64,000 nucleotides of DNA from Stenotrophomonas sepilia (GCF_003244875.1 NZ_LXXZ01000087.1:62001-126000); one strand, 5' to 3'; numbered from the stretch's first letter, positions 17,516 through 28,684 are shown. Made by a program: numbers and translations. Notes: a model not told the origin generated them from the sequence alone.

Positions 17516-17581
17516 AACCCGCCAATCGCTTCGGCTGCCGTTTGTTCCCTCCCCTCACGGCTTCAGGATTGGCGGGTTTTT
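17516..17581 (+). terminator. Long-loop inverted repeat with U-tract
   Basis: Twelve bases AACCCGCCAATC at 17516-17527 pair perfectly with GATTGGCGGGTT at 17567-17578, followed by TTT. The loop of 39 nt is unusually long and contains its own short GC hairpin. It lies 46 bp after the phasin stop. A TTGACA hexamer at 17501-17506 precedes it. It probably ends the phasin mRNA, though an attenuator is possible. Confidence 0.65.
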
Positions 17582-17706
17582 CGTGCCCGCTGTACGCCGA
17601 TCTGCGCGCTCCATCACGCTTTCTGTCAGGAACATCCTGACCCGGCCAGGCACCGCGACCTTTACACTGTCGTTCTCCGCTTTCGCCCCTTCCGCCCTAC
17701 TCCTGC

Positions 17707-18711
17707 ATGCTCCCCTGGATCCTGGCCCTGCTGTCGGCCCTGCTTAGCTGTTTCCTGGCCGTTGTCTATCTGTGGTGGGTCAAGCGGCGGCAAAAGGAGA
17801 TGCAACTCGGCCTGCAGGCCCTGGCGGGCATGCATTGGCGCGAATTCTCGGTTCTGGTCAAGCGCATGCTGCGCGAACAGCGCGGCCTGCGTGAACTGAT
17901 CGATCCGGCGGAAGAAGCCCGCGAGCCAAGCAGCGATTTCATGCTCAGCGATGGCCCCAACCACTGGCTGGTGTCGTGCAAGCATGGCCTGGCCTACCGC
18001 ATCGGCACCGCCGCAGTGAACGAGCTGGGTGCGGCCGCGCGCCTGGCCGGTGCCAAGGGCGGTGTGCTGCTGACCGAAGGCCGCATCGAGCGCGGCGGCC
18101 GCAGCGCAGCCGAGAAGCAGGCGGTTGAAGTGCTGGACGGCCCGCGCCTGTGGCCATTGCTGCAGTCTTACCTGCCCGGCGACATCGAAGCACGCGTGCG
18201 CGCCAGCGCCCGGCACGAAGCGCTGCGCCGCATCGCCATCGCCGCACTGGGTTCGGCAACGCTGGGGCTGCTGGTTGGCCTGGGCCTGCAGGGCCTGCGT
18301 GTGGAAGAGGCCGCGCCGGTTGCTGCGGCACCGGTGGTGGCGACGCCTTCAACCGCGCCTGCGGCGGAACCTGCTGGCACCGCGGCAGTGCTCCCGGCCG
18401 CCCCTTCACCCGCGGCTGCCGTCGCCCCGGCGGCCGACGCGCGCAGCAATCCCAATCAGGATGCGGCCACGCTGGAGCGCTTCCAGGCCGATCTGGCCCG
18501 CGCCCTGGCCGGCAAGCCCGGCATCGCCAGCGGTGTCTGGCTGACCCGGCAGACGCTGGCGATCAACCGCACCGGTGAACTGGAAAAGGTCTGGCCGCAG
18601 GTCTGTGAGGAAGTGCTGCACTACCCTGCCCTGCGCAACGTGCGCATCCAGCTCAACGCCCGCCCCGGCGTGGATGAACCCGTACGCTGGCGGCAGTGCG
18701 CTACGTATTGA
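17707..18711 (+). CDS. Membrane-tethered Mrr/restriction-endonuclease-like protein
   Basis: A 334-residue protein. N-terminal membrane helix at 3-24 (PWILALLSALLSCFLAVVYLWW), then an Mrr_cat-like nuclease fold at about 40-150: MHWREFSVLVKRMLREQRG, SSDFMLSDGPNHWLVSCKHG and TAAVNELGAAARLAGAKGGVLLTEG. The catalytic D-(E/Q)xK set seems reduced to Asp and SCK, so activity is uncertain. A second membrane helix lies at about 178-198 (IAIAALGSATLGLLVGLGL), followed by an Ala/Pro linker and a C-terminal domain (RFQADLARALAGKPGIASGVWLT to NVRIQLNARPG). The gene stands alone with no methyltransferase, so a classical restriction system is unlikely. Confidence 0.75.
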   Translation: MLPWILALLSALLSCFLAVVYLWWVKRRQKEMQLGLQALAGMHWREFSVLVKRMLREQRGLRELIDPAEEAREPSSDFMLSDGPNHWLVSCKHGLAYRIGTAAVNELGAAARLAGAKGGVLLTEGRIERGGRSAAEKQAVEVLDGPRLWPLLQSYLPGDIEARVRASARHEALRRIAIAALGSATLGLLVGLGLQGLRVEEAAPVAAAPVVATPSTAPAAEPAGTAAVLPAAPSPAAAVAPAADARSNPNQDAATLERFQADLARALAGKPGIASGVWLTRQTLAINRTGELEKVWPQVCEEVLHYPALRNVRIQLNARPGVDEPVRWRQCATY

Positions 18712-18720
18712 TGGGGCAAC

Positions 18721-18796
18721 ATCCACGCATGGCGTGGATCTACTGAATCCCGCGCCATGCGTGGATGCCTTTGCAGAGTCGAGCCACGCTCGACTC
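18721..18796. repeat. Cluster of SMAG-type palindromes
   Basis: ATCCACGCATGGCGTGGAT plus CTAC lies at 18721-18743, a mirrored GCCATGCGTGGAT unit at about 18753-18767, and a GAGTCGAGC / GCTCGACTC hairpin at 18776-18796. They occupy the gap between two convergent genes. The same ATCCACG stem type recurs at 19501 and 59825. Confidence 0.8.
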
Positions 18797-18852
18797 ATCG
18801 CGCAACGCGCGAACAGCAGCCGACCATGGGCTGGGCTCTACAAGGCGCCCGC

Positions 18853-19245
18853 TCAGCCCAATGCTGCGAGATGGGCGATGTAACTGGAGCGGGATTCGCC
18901 GGCCGCCCTGGCCTGCGCATCCAGCCTGGCCAGGATGCGACGCGGCAGGCTGATGTTGACCCGCTCGATGGTGTCGTCCAGCAGAGATGGATCAATGCAG
19001 ATGTAGGCAAGAATCCAGGCCGTACCACTGGGAGCCTCGGCGACGATCTTCTGTGGCGCAGAAGGACTGGGAATCGAGCGCCCCTCATCCAGGGCCGCAT
19101 CGATCCAGGCAAGCGCAGACTCCTCGGCCGCGCTGAGTGCATCGTCAAGCGTGTCGGCTGCCGAGAAGCACCCCGGCAGATCGGGAACGATGACCCCCCA
19201 CGCGGTGCGTTCATCGCCGGCCTCAATCAAGACTGGATAGCGCAT
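18853..19245 (-). CDS. hicB: HicB-family antitoxin
   Basis: A 130-residue protein starting at ATG 19243-19245 with AGGAGG directly upstream. The N-terminal domain has the HicB partial RNase-H-like fold (MRYPVLIEAGDERTAWGVIVPDLPGCFSAADTLDDALSAAEESALAWID). The C-terminal end is a ribbon-helix-helix-type DNA-binding domain (RVNISLPRRILARLDAQARAAGESRSSYI). It should block the HicA toxin and repress its own operon. It starts 8 bp after the hicA stop, so toxin comes first, as in many hicAB loci. Confidence 0.93.
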   Translation of the reverse strand: MRYPVLIEAGDERTAWGVIVPDLPGCFSAADTLDDALSAAEESALAWIDAALDEGRSIPSPSAPQKIVAEAPSGTAWILAYICIDPSLLDDTIERVNISLPRRILARLDAQARAAGESRSSYIAHLAALG

Positions 19246-19253
19246 GGGACCTC

Positions 19254-19436
19254 CTACGTCAATCCTGCGAGCTTCCGCAACGCCTGAACCAGCCCCTTGC
19301 CCAGATCCTTTCTGGGGTGAGGCACGGTGATGATGTGAGGCCACTGCGGGTGCACGAATACATGATGGGATCCGCGAATCCTGCAACAGGTCCAACCTGC
19401 CGCCTCCAGATCCCGGATGAGGTCCCTGCTCTTCAT
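19254..19436 (-). CDS. hicA: HicA-family mRNA interferase toxin
   Basis: A 60-residue double-stranded-RNA-binding-fold toxin that cleaves mRNA when free of HicB. The family pattern is complete: KSRDLIRDLEAAGWTCCRIRGSHH with the catalytic His in GSHHVFVHP, then ITVPHPRKDLGKGLVQALRKLAG. I start it at ATG 19434-19436, matching the usual HicA N-terminus; an in-frame start at 19469 would add 11 residues. No strong ribosome site is seen, which is common for toxins. The promoter should lie in 19437-19500. Confidence 0.92.
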   Translation of the reverse strand: MKSRDLIRDLEAAGWTCCRIRGSHHVFVHPQWPHIITVPHPRKDLGKGLVQALRKLAGLT

Positions 19437-19500
19437 GCAGGGACGATACACATCGTACACACGCACCAACAGAGTTCAAGACGACAGCCGTACCGGACCA

Positions 19501-19523
19501 GTAGATCCACGCCATGCGTGGAT
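19501..19523 (+). repeat. SMAG palindrome
   Basis: GTAG is followed by the hairpin ATCCACG-CCATG-CGTGGAT type, between hicA and the end of hutC. Confidence 0.85.
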
Positions 19524-19530
19524 GGAATCC

Positions 19531-20259
19531 CTAGCGAGCGCCCGGCGCGAAGCGCGCAACCAGGTCCCAGGCATCCCCCAGGAACACCTGCCGCACGCGG
19601 GTGATCGGCTGTTCACCGCGCCAGGTCAGGCGCTCGATCACCAGGCATGCGGTGCCCGGCTTCACCTCCAGCAGCCTGGCGGTAGCGGTATCCGCACCCC
19701 AGGCACTGATGCGATGCTGCGCGCGCGTCCAGGACACGTTCTGCAGCAGCCAGCTGCCCGGCGCGGTGGTACTGAAATCGACTTCCAGTACCTCGGGCAC
19801 GCCCACCGGACTGATCAGGCGATGCTCCAGCGCCAGCGGACGGCCATCGGCCAGGTGCAGGCAGCGCATCGCCAGCAGCTTCTCGCTGCCGGCCAGCTCC
19901 ACTTCACCGGCATTGCCGGTGTCGGCCAGACGCAGCTCGCGCTGCAGCAGGCGGTACGCGTACTGATGGCCGCGCGAACCGACCTCCATCGCGATATCGG
20001 GAATCTCCAGCGCCACCTGTTCCAGGTGCGGCGGCTGACGCGCCACGAATGAACCGGCGCGACGGCGGCGCTCGATCATGCCGCTCTCGGCCAGTGCGGT
20101 CAGCACCTTGTTCACCGTCATCCGCGAGCAGCCGTATTGCTCCATCAACTCGTGCTCGTAGGGAATACGAAAGCCCGGCGCCCACTCTCCGCTGAGGATG
20201 CGGCTTTCCAGATCGCTGCGGATACGCTGGTTGAGCGTGGCGGACTTGCTTGCCTTCAC
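19531..20259 (-). CDS. hutC: Histidine-utilisation repressor, GntR/HutC family
   Basis: A 242-residue regulator that represses hut genes until urocanate accumulates. The winged helix-turn-helix lies at about 8-75 (RIRSDLESRILSGEWAPGFRIP, YGCSRMTVNKVLTALAESGMIERRRRAGSFV), and the UTRA ligand-binding domain at 95-235 (LHLADGRPLALEHRLI, ERLTWRGEQPITRVRQVFLG). The start is GTG 20257-20259 with only a weak site, 27 bp after the hutF stop, so it is probably read on the hutF mRNA and so autoregulated. Its operator candidate is at 21683-21702. Confidence 0.95.
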   Translation of the reverse strand: MKASKSATLNQRIRSDLESRILSGEWAPGFRIPYEHELMEQYGCSRMTVNKVLTALAESGMIERRRRAGSFVARQPPHLEQVALEIPDIAMEVGSRGHQYAYRLLQRELRLADTGNAGEVELAGSEKLLAMRCLHLADGRPLALEHRLISPVGVPEVLEVDFSTTAPGSWLLQNVSWTRAQHRISAWGADTATARLLEVKPGTACLVIERLTWRGEQPITRVRQVFLGDAWDLVARFAPGAR

Positions 20260-20286
20260 GTAATGAGGTCCCGGTGGCGGAGACGA

Positions 20287-21657
20287 TCAGCCCAGCACGC
20301 CGCGCAGGGCGGCGGCGAAGGCGGTGGTGATCGCCTCGCGCTGCAGGTGGCGGCCCTCGGCCACGCACTGGCGGCCATGGCGCCAGACCGATCGCAGCGC
20401 GCCATTACGTGCGGCGAACACCCAGCTGTCAAGCCATGCGTCATCCTGTCGCGCCTGCAGCGCCGGGTGCGCGGCGTCCAGTTCGACCAGGTCGGCACTG
20501 GCACCGACCTGCAGGCCAGCGGCCACGCCCAGCGCCTGCGCTCCACCGCGCAGTGCGCCTTCGAACAGGAAACCACCGGTGCTGCGGGTGGCATCCGGCG
20601 CCAGCACGTTGCGTCCGCGCAGGGTCAGCCGCTGGCCGTATTCAAGCAGGCGCAGTTCTTCAGCTGCATCGATCAGCACATTGGAATCGGAACCGACACC
20701 GAAGCGCCCGCCCTCGCGGGCGAACGCCTGCATCGGGAACAGGCCGTCGCCCAGATTGGCTTCGGTGATCGGGCACAGGCCGGCCACCGCCTGGCTGGCG
20801 ACGATGGCCGCGCGCTCGTCATCGGTGATGTGGGTGGCATGCACCAGGCACCAGCGCGCATCGACCGGTGCATGGTCGTACAGCCACTGCACCGGGCGCT
20901 GGCCGCTCCAGGCCAGGCAGGCCTCGACTTCGCGCACCTGCTCGGCGATATGGATGTGCACCGGGCCATCGGTGAGCGGCAACAACGCACTCAGTTCTTC
21001 GCCGGTGACCGCGCGCAGGCTGTGCGGGGCGATGCCGAGCACCGCGTCAGGCAGCGTGGTCAATGCCGGCTTTGCGGCATCCAGCAGCTGCGCAAATCCC
21101 TCTACGTCGTGGATCAGGCGGCGCTGCGCCGGATTCGGCGGCGCGCCACCGAAATCGGCATGCGCGTAGAACACCGGCAGCAGGGTCAGGCCGATGCCGG
21201 TCTGATCGGCCGCAGCGGCAATCCGCGCGCTCATCTCGGCGCGGTTGGCATAGGCATGGCCCTCGGCGTCGTGGTGCAGGTAATGGAATTCGCCGACGCG
21301 GGTGAAGCCGCTTTCCAGCATTTCCATGTAGGCCTGGGCGGCGATGGCCTGCACCGCATCCGGGCGCAGATGGGCCAGGAAGCGGTACATCAGCTCGCGC
21401 CAGCTCCAGAAGCTGTCGCCGTCACCGCCGCCGATCTCGGTCAGGCCGGCCATGCCGCGCTGGAAGGCGTGGCTGTGCAGGTTGGGCAGGCCCGGCACCA
21501 GGATGCCGACGCGGGTGTCACCGCCCTGCGCGGCCTGCCCCTTGCTGATTGCCGTGATGCGGCCGTCCCGCACCTGCAGGCGGACATCGCGGGCCCAGCC
21601 ATCGGCCAGGAGGGCGTGGGCGGCGTGGAAACAGTGCGGGGAACGCGAATCGGACAT
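20287..21657 (-). CDS. hutF: Formimidoylglutamate deiminase
   Basis: A 456-residue amidohydrolase-fold metalloenzyme that removes ammonia from N-formimidoyl-L-glutamate to give N-formylglutamate, the substrate of HutG. Seen: metal-binding PGLPNLHSHAFQRGMAG near 65, VHIHIAEQ near 240, WCLVHATHI near 270 and FGVGSDSNV near 315 with the catalytic Asp. I start it at ATG 21655-21657; a GTG at 21681 would place the start inside the operator region. It is read away from hutI and is followed by hutC. Its presence shows the five-step route to glutamate rather than direct formiminoglutamase. Confidence 0.96.
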   Translation of the reverse strand: MSDSRSPHCFHAAHALLADGWARDVRLQVRDGRITAISKGQAAQGGDTRVGILVPGLPNLHSHAFQRGMAGLTEIGGGDGDSFWSWRELMYRFLAHLRPDAVQAIAAQAYMEMLESGFTRVGEFHYLHHDAEGHAYANRAEMSARIAAAADQTGIGLTLLPVFYAHADFGGAPPNPAQRRLIHDVEGFAQLLDAAKPALTTLPDAVLGIAPHSLRAVTGEELSALLPLTDGPVHIHIAEQVREVEACLAWSGQRPVQWLYDHAPVDARWCLVHATHITDDERAAIVASQAVAGLCPITEANLGDGLFPMQAFAREGGRFGVGSDSNVLIDAAEELRLLEYGQRLTLRGRNVLAPDATRSTGGFLFEGALRGGAQALGVAAGLQVGASADLVELDAAHPALQARQDDAWLDSWVFAARNGALRSVWRHGRQCVAEGRHLQREAITTAFAAALRGVLG

Positions 21658-21682
21658 GGCTGGACAACCCGAAATGGACACC

Positions 21683-21702
21683 TATATTGTATAGACATAT
21701 AA
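21683..21702. promoter_or_regulatory. Candidate HutC operator and overlapping hutF promoter
   Basis: An A+T-rich block holds TTGTATAGACAT, with the GT(N4)AC core typical of GntR-family operators. On the minus strand TACAAT at 21691-21686 makes a good -10 box, giving a hutF leader of about 20 nt. The site lies in the 67-bp gap between divergent hutF and hutI, so a bound dimer could repress both. Confidence 0.6.
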
Positions 21703-21724
21703 GCACAGCCGCGTTGTGGATGCC

Positions 21725-22948
21725 ATGCACGCCGATACCCTCTGGTCCAACGTCCACCTGATCACCCTCGACGGCGAGGGCCTGGGTGTCATCCGCGATG
21801 GCGTACTGGCCTGCGCCGACGGCCGCATCATCCACGTCGGCCCGGCCGGCAGCGATGCCCACCTGCAGCCAACCACCCGCATCGATGGCGAAGGCCGCTG
21901 GATCTCGCCCGGCCTGATCGACTGCCACACCCACCTGGTCTACGCCGGCAACCGCGCCAACGAATTCGAGCAGCGCCTGCAGGGCGTGAGCTATGCAGAG
22001 ATCGCCCGTGCCGGCGGCGGCATCGTCTCCACCGTGCGCGCCACCCGCGCCGCGACGCCGGAACAGCTGGCCCGCGAAAGCCGGCCACGGTTGCTGGCGA
22101 TGCGCGCCGAGGGCGTGACAACCCTCGAGATCAAGTCCGGCTACGGCCTGACCCTGGCCGACGAACGCAAGCAACTGCAGGTTGCGCGCGCGCTGGGCGA
22201 GCAATGCCAGGTCAACGTGGTCACCACCTTCCTTGGCGCGCACGCGACTCCGCCGGGCCGCGAGGCACAGGAATACATCGACGAGGTGTGCGAGGTGATG
22301 ATTCCGGCCATTGCTGCCGAAGGCCTGGCCGAAGCGGTGGACGTGTTCTGCGAGAACATCGCGTTCTCGCCCGCGCAGGCGCGGCAGGTGTTCGAGACCG
22401 CCCGCGCGAACGGGCTGGCGGTGAAGATCCACGCCGAGCAGCTGAGCAACCAGCACGGTGCCGAACTGGCGGCCAGCTTCGGTGCACTGTCGGCCGACCA
22501 TATCGAACATCTGGACGATGCCGGCATCGCCGCGATGGCCGCCGCCGGTACCGTCGCCGTGCTGCTGCCTGGTGCTTTCTATTTCACCCGCGATACCACC
22601 CTGCCGCCGATCGCCGCGCTGCGTGCGGCCGGCGTGCCACTGGCGCTGGCCACCGACAGCAACCCGGGCACCTCGCCGCTGACCAGCCCACTGCTGGCGA
22701 TGAACATGGGCGCCACCCTGTTCCGCCTGACCGTGGATGAGTGCATCGCCGGCTTCACCCGTGAAGCGGCGCGCGCACTGGGCCACGGCGAGCGCATCGG
22801 TCGCCTGGCCGCGGGCATGGACTGCGACCTGGCGATCTGGGACATCGATGCGCCCGCTGACCTGGTCTATCGCATTGGATTCAACCCGCTGCACGCGCGC
22901 GTGGTGCGCGGGCAGCCCGACCTGCCTGCCTCCTGGAGCAACACATGA
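21725..22948 (+). CDS. hutI: Imidazolonepropionase
   Basis: A 407-residue amidohydrolase that opens 4-imidazolone-5-propionate to N-formimidoyl-L-glutamate, the third step of histidine breakdown. Motifs: metal ligands in [15 protein letters not shown] near 77, [17 protein letters not shown] near 140, [16 protein letters not shown] near 240 and [12 protein letters not shown] near 310. Start ATG 21725 is chosen over an in-frame GTG 9 bases upstream; both have weak ribosome sites. It is first in hutIHGU, and its stop overlaps the hutH start by 4 bp. Confidence 0.97.
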   Translation: MHADTLWSNVHLITLDGEGLGVIRDGVLACADGRIIHVGPAGSDAHLQPTTRIDGEGRWISPGLIDCHTHLVYAGNRANEFEQRLQGVSYAEIARAGGGIVSTVRATRAATPEQLARESRPRLLAMRAEGVTTLEIKSGYGLTLADERKQLQVARALGEQCQVNVVTTFLGAHATPPGREAQEYIDEVCEVMIPAIAAEGLAEAVDVFCENIAFSPAQARQVFETARANGLAVKIHAEQLSNQHGAELAASFGALSADHIEHLDDAGIAAMAAAGTVAVLLPGAFYFTRDTTLPPIAALRAAGVPLALATDSNPGTSPLTSPLLAMNMGATLFRLTVDECIAGFTREAARALGHGERIGRLAAGMDCDLAIWDIDAPADLVYRIGFNPLHARVVRGQPDLPASWSNT

Positions 22949-24486
22949 GCAACACCCTGGTTCTTCGCCCCGGCCATGTCACTCTCGCCCAGTGGCGGCA
23001 GGTCTATCGCGGTGCGCCGCTCGCACTGGACCCGGCCGCCCTGCCGGTAGTACGCGCCAGCGCTGCGGCGGTGGCCGCCATCGTCGCCAAGGGCGCACCG
23101 GTGTATGGCATCAACACCGGCTTCGGCAAGCTGGCCAGCGTGCGCATCGAGCGCGAAGACCTGGCCACCCTGCAGCGGAACATCGTGCTCTCGCATGCCG
23201 CCGGCGTGGGCGAGCCGATGCCGGCCAGCGTGGTGCGGTTGATGATGGCGCTGAAGCTGGTCAGCCTGGCGCAGGGTGCATCGGGCATCCGCGAGGAAAC
23301 CCTGCTGCTGCTCGAAGGGATGCTGGTCAAGGGCGTATTGCCCGTGGTGCCGGCACAAGGCTCGGTGGGTGCCTCGGGTGACCTGGCGCCGCTTTCGCAC
23401 CTGGCCGGCGTGATGCTCGGCGTCGGCGAAGCCTTCATCGGTGACGAGCGCCTGCCGGCGATCGATGCGCTGGCACGTGCCGGCCTGCAGCCGATCGAAC
23501 TGGGCGCGAAGGAAGGCCTGGCGCTGCTCAACGGCACCCAGTTCTCCACCGCCTATGCGCTGGCGGGCCTGTTCGAGATCGAGACCGTCTTCCAGGCCGC
23601 ACTGGTGACCGGCGCGCTGTCGGTGGAAGCGGCCAAGGGTTCCGACACGCCCTTCGACCCGCGCATCCACGCCATCCGCGGCCAGCGCGGGCAGATCGCC
23701 ACCGCGGCCACCCTGCGCACGCTGATGCAGGGCTCTGACATCCGCGAGTCGCACCGTGACAACGACGTGCGCGTGCAGGACCCGTACTGCCTGCGCTGCC
23801 AGCCGCAGGTGATGGGCGCGGCGCTGGACATCCTGCGCCAGGCCGCGACCACGCTGGAAATCGAAGCCAATGGAGTGTCCGACAATCCGCTGGTGTTCAC
23901 CGATACCGGCGAAGCGTTGTCCGGTGGCAACTTCCACGCCGAGCCGGTGGCCTTCGCGGCCGACATGCTGGCGATGGCGGTGTGCGAGATCGGCTCGATC
24001 AGCGAGCGCCGCCTGGCGATGCTGGTCGACCCTGCGCTGTCCGGCCTGCCTGCATTCCTGACCCCGCGCCCCGGCCTGAATTCCGGCTTCATGATTCCGC
24101 AGGTGACCGCCGCCGCGCTGGTCTCGGAGAACAAGCAGCGCGCCTACCCCGCCAGCGTTGATTCGATCCCGACCTCGGCCAACCAGGAAGACCATGTGTC
24201 GATGGCCGCGCATGGCGCGCGCCGGCTGATGCAGATGGCCGAGAACGCCGCCAACGTGATCGGCATCGAGCTGCTGGCCGCTGCGCAGGGCTGCGACTTC
24301 CACGCCCCGCTGCGCTCCAGCGCCGCGCTGGAAATCGTGCGCGCCACCCTGCGTGCGCAGGTGCCGACGCTGGAAGAAGACCGCTACTTCCATCCGGACA
24401 TGGTGACCGCCACGAATCTGGTGCGCAGTGGCGCGCTGGCGCAGGGCCTGACCGACCTGCTGCCAACCGTGGAGCCGCAGGCATGA
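22945..24486 (+). CDS. hutH: Histidine ammonia-lyase
   Basis: A 513-residue enzyme that removes ammonia from L-histidine to give trans-urocanate, which is also the inducer. The MIO cofactor forms from Ala143-Ser144-Gly145 in [17 protein letters not shown]. Catalytic Tyr lies in [12 protein letters not shown] near 53, and [15 protein letters not shown] near 275, [11 protein letters not shown] and [10 protein letters not shown] near 412 are family signatures. Length is typical. ATGA overlaps at both ends couple its translation to hutI and hutG. Confidence 0.98.
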   Translation: MSNTLVLRPGHVTLAQWRQVYRGAPLALDPAALPVVRASAAAVAAIVAKGAPVYGINTGFGKLASVRIEREDLATLQRNIVLSHAAGVGEPMPASVVRLMMALKLVSLAQGASGIREETLLLLEGMLVKGVLPVVPAQGSVGASGDLAPLSHLAGVMLGVGEAFIGDERLPAIDALARAGLQPIELGAKEGLALLNGTQFSTAYALAGLFEIETVFQAALVTGALSVEAAKGSDTPFDPRIHAIRGQRGQIATAATLRTLMQGSDIRESHRDNDVRVQDPYCLRCQPQVMGAALDILRQAATTLEIEANGVSDNPLVFTDTGEALSGGNFHAEPVAFAADMLAMAVCEIGSISERRLAMLVDPALSGLPAFLTPRPGLNSGFMIPQVTAAALVSENKQRAYPASVDSIPTSANQEDHVSMAAHGARRLMQMAENAANVIGIELLAAAQGCDFHAPLRSSAALEIVRATLRAQVPTLEEDRYFHPDMVTATNLVRSGALAQGLTDLLPTVEPQA

Positions 24487-25333
24487 ATACCCATCCCGAA
24501 TGGCTGACCGTGCACGAGGGCGACGCCCCCGTCATCGTCAGCTTCCCGCATACCGGCAGCGAGCTGCCGCACGACCTGATCGGCGACTACCACTCGCCGT
24601 GGCTGGCCCGTCGCGATGCCGACTGGTGGGTGCACGAGCTGTACGACTTTGTGCGTGGCATGGGCGCGACCACGGTGCGCTCGGCGATCTCGCGCTCGGT
24701 GATCGACCTCAACCGAGACCCCAGCGGGGTCTCACTGTACCCGGGCCAGAACACCACCGGCCTGTGCCCGCTGACCACCTTCGACAACCAGCCGCTGTAC
24801 CACGCCGGACGCGAACCGGATGATGCGGAAATCGCCCGTCGCCGCGACACCTATTTCCTGCCTTACCACGATGCGCTGGCTGCGCAGATCACTCGCCTGC
24901 GCGCGAAGTTCGGCACGGTGGTGGTGTACGACGCACATTCGATCCGCTCACATATTCCGCACCTGTTCGACGGCGAACTGCCGCAGTTCAACCTGGGTAC
25001 CGCTGGCCCGACCGGCGCGCCGGACACCTCCTGCGATAACGCGTTGAGCGACGTGGTGGAGAACCTGCTGAAGATCAGTGGCATGAGCCAGGTGCGCAAC
25101 GGCCGCTTCAAAGGTGGCTGGATCACCCGCCACTACAGCAACATCGCCGGCGGTGTGCACAGCCTGCAGATGGAGCTGGCCTGCCGCGGCTACATGCACG
25201 AACCCCTGCCAGATCAGGTGGACGAGCACAGCTGGCCCACCCCGCTCGACCCCGACCACGCCGCACCGCTGCGCCACACCCTGGCGCAGGTGCTCAACGC
25301 CTGCCTCGAATTCGCTACGAACCGGAGCGCCGC

Positions 25334-25337
<4 letters not shown>
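24483..25337 (+). CDS. hutG: N-formylglutamate deformylase
   Basis: A 284-residue N-formylglutamate amidohydrolase (FGase family) that hydrolyses N-formyl-L-glutamate to glutamate and formate. Seen: [13 protein letters not shown] near 18, [12 protein letters not shown] near 46, [13 protein letters not shown] near 71, [19 protein letters not shown] near 145 and [22 protein letters not shown] near 210. It is the partner of HutF and differs from the arginase-like HutG of other bacteria. It is coupled on both sides by 4-bp overlaps. Confidence 0.96.
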
Positions 25338-27001
<1,664 letters not shown>

Positions 27002-27009
27002 TCGCAGGG

Positions 27010-27069
27010 GTGCCGGCCAGCGGCCGGCACTACCGGAACGTGTGGTAGTGCCGGCCGCTGGCCGGCTCT
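27010..27069. repeat. Facing pair of SMAG palindromes after hutU
   Basis: A unit ending GGCCGGCACTAC (27010-27033) faces one starting GTAGTGCCGGCC (27045-27069). The units are near-perfect complements of each other and could form a long bidirectional hairpin that ends or stabilises the hut mRNA. Confidence 0.88.
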
Positions 27070-27149
27070 CCCTGATGCGGGAATCGGTGCCCTTGACCCG
27101 CTCTTCCGTCGTGACCACCATGCGCCATCACCGCTGATGGATCACCGCG

Positions 27150-28586
27150 ATGTACCGCACCTTTGCTGCTGCATTGCTCTGCGTCCTGTTCGCTGCTCCG
27201 CCCGCATCAGCGAATGATCTCTCCGCCGGCCTCTCTACCCAGCTCGACGCCCAACTGCAGGTCAACCGCGAGCGCTACGGCATTGCCGGCCAGGCGGTAC
27301 TGGTCGCCCACAACGGCCAGGTGCTGTACCAGGGCGCCAGCGGCGAATGTGATCGCGCTACGCACACACCTGCCACCGTCGATTCCATCTTCGCCGCACA
27401 GTCGATGGCCAAGCTGCTGACCAGCACACTGGTGATGCAACTGGTCGATCAGAGCAAGGTGGATCTGGATACACCGGCCAGCCGCTATGTGCCGGACCTG
27501 CCTGCAGCATGGCAGGCAATCCACGTGCGTGATTTCCTCAACCACAGCTCCGGCATCGGCGAGTACTACGACCGGGTGGATAACCGCTGGGTGAGCACGG
27601 GCTACCCCGGTGTAGCGCCTGACCTTGGCACTGCGCTGAAGGTGGCCGGCGCTGCACCGATGCAGTTCGCCACCGGCAGCCGCGTGCAGTACACCCAGGC
27701 CAACTACCTGGTGCTGACGGCGTTGCTGGAAGCGCACTACCGCAAGCCCTACCCGGCCATCGCGCGCGAACGCATCCTGCAGCCATTGAAGATGGCCAGC
27801 ACCTCGTGGGGCGTTGCCAGCGTGCCGGCCCGGCGCGCGGCGGTGCCGTACATCGGCAAGGATGGCCAACTGCAGCCTGCCAATGAAGATCCCTGGCCGG
27901 ACTACGGCTGGGGCCATGCCGATCTGCAGACCACCGTGGGCGACATGAACCGCTTCCTGCAGGCGCTGGCGACCGGCACGCTGGTGCGCACGGCGACCCT
28001 GGAAAAGTTCTGGCAGCCGCAGAAACTGAGCGGTGGCGGCAGCAATTTCTTCTCCACGGGATGGGACACCACCCGAAGCGACGGCTACACCCAGGTCGGT
28101 CACGATGGTGGCACCCGTGTACGTGCGCGGCTGGCCTACAAGGACACGCTGGCCGACGGCTACTGGGTGTTCGTGTACCTGACCAACGGCAGCGCCCGCA
28201 ATGTCTGGTCCAGCACGCTGGTGGAGAGCACGATGGCGGTCGCGGCGCCGCAGGCGTTTCCGCACGCGGTGCTGTCCGAGCGGCTGGTTGCGTATGCGCT
28301 GGATGATGATGCAGGCGCCGCCCAGGCGATACGCAGCTGGTTGCGCGATAACAACCGGGTGACGGGCAGCGAGCTGGAACGTGCGATCAACGCCAGCGGC
28401 TATGCCATCCGCCAGAGCCTGGGTGCACGCAGGGCGTTGAAGGTATTCGCCCTCAACACCGAGCTGTATCCGGATTCGGCCAATGTGTGGGACAGCCTGG
28501 CCGAGTGTCATGCGGCATTGGGCGAGAAGGAAGCAGCTGATCAGTTCTACGCAAAGTCGAAGACGCTGACGAAACCCTCGCCATAA
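27150..28586 (+). CDS. Secreted serine hydrolase, beta-lactamase/PBP-like, with TPR-like tail
   Basis: A 478-residue protein with a signal peptide (MYRTFAAALLCVLFAAPPASAND). The class C beta-lactamase-like domain spans about 30-360: SxxK is SMAK in IFAAQSMAKLLTSTLV near 89, the second motif appears as YTQANYLVL near 181, and HDGGTRVRA near 317 takes the place of KTG. Residues 400-475 resemble a TPR-type hairpin (LKVFALNTELYPDSANVWDSLAECHAALGEKEA). This build fits esterases and D-aminopeptidase-like enzymes rather than a true beta-lactamase. The substrate is unknown. It stands alone between repeat blocks. Confidence 0.82.
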   Translation: MYRTFAAALLCVLFAAPPASANDLSAGLSTQLDAQLQVNRERYGIAGQAVLVAHNGQVLYQGASGECDRATHTPATVDSIFAAQSMAKLLTSTLVMQLVDQSKVDLDTPASRYVPDLPAAWQAIHVRDFLNHSSGIGEYYDRVDNRWVSTGYPGVAPDLGTALKVAGAAPMQFATGSRVQYTQANYLVLTALLEAHYRKPYPAIARERILQPLKMASTSWGVASVPARRAAVPYIGKDGQLQPANEDPWPDYGWGHADLQTTVGDMNRFLQALATGTLVRTATLEKFWQPQKLSGGGSNFFSTGWDTTRSDGYTQVGHDGGTRVRARLAYKDTLADGYWVFVYLTNGSARNVWSSTLVESTMAVAAPQAFPHAVLSERLVAYALDDDAGAAQAIRSWLRDNNRVTGSELERAINASGYAIRQSLGARRALKVFALNTELYPDSANVWDSLAECHAALGEKEAADQFYAKSKTLTKPSP

Positions 28587-28594
28587 ACCCTGCT

Positions 28595-28684
28595 GTAGAG
28601 CCGAGCCCATGCTCGGCTGCTCTTCGTCGCGATGGCAGACAACCCGCGCTGCGCGCGATTAGCCGAGCGAGGGCTCGGCTTTAC
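28595..28684. repeat. Two SMAG palindromes
   Basis: GTAG followed by an AGCCGAGC / GCTCGGCT hairpin at 28595-28618, and a mirrored AGCCGAGC / GCTCGGCT hairpin ending TTAC at 28661-28684. The second head has C-to-T drift (TTAC for CTAC). Confidence 0.83.

Noticed and set aside
27150..28586. Calling the serine hydrolase a beta-lactamase resistance gene
   Set aside because: The YxN and KTG motifs are altered and a TPR-like tail is present, so it fits the broad esterase/peptidase-like group better.
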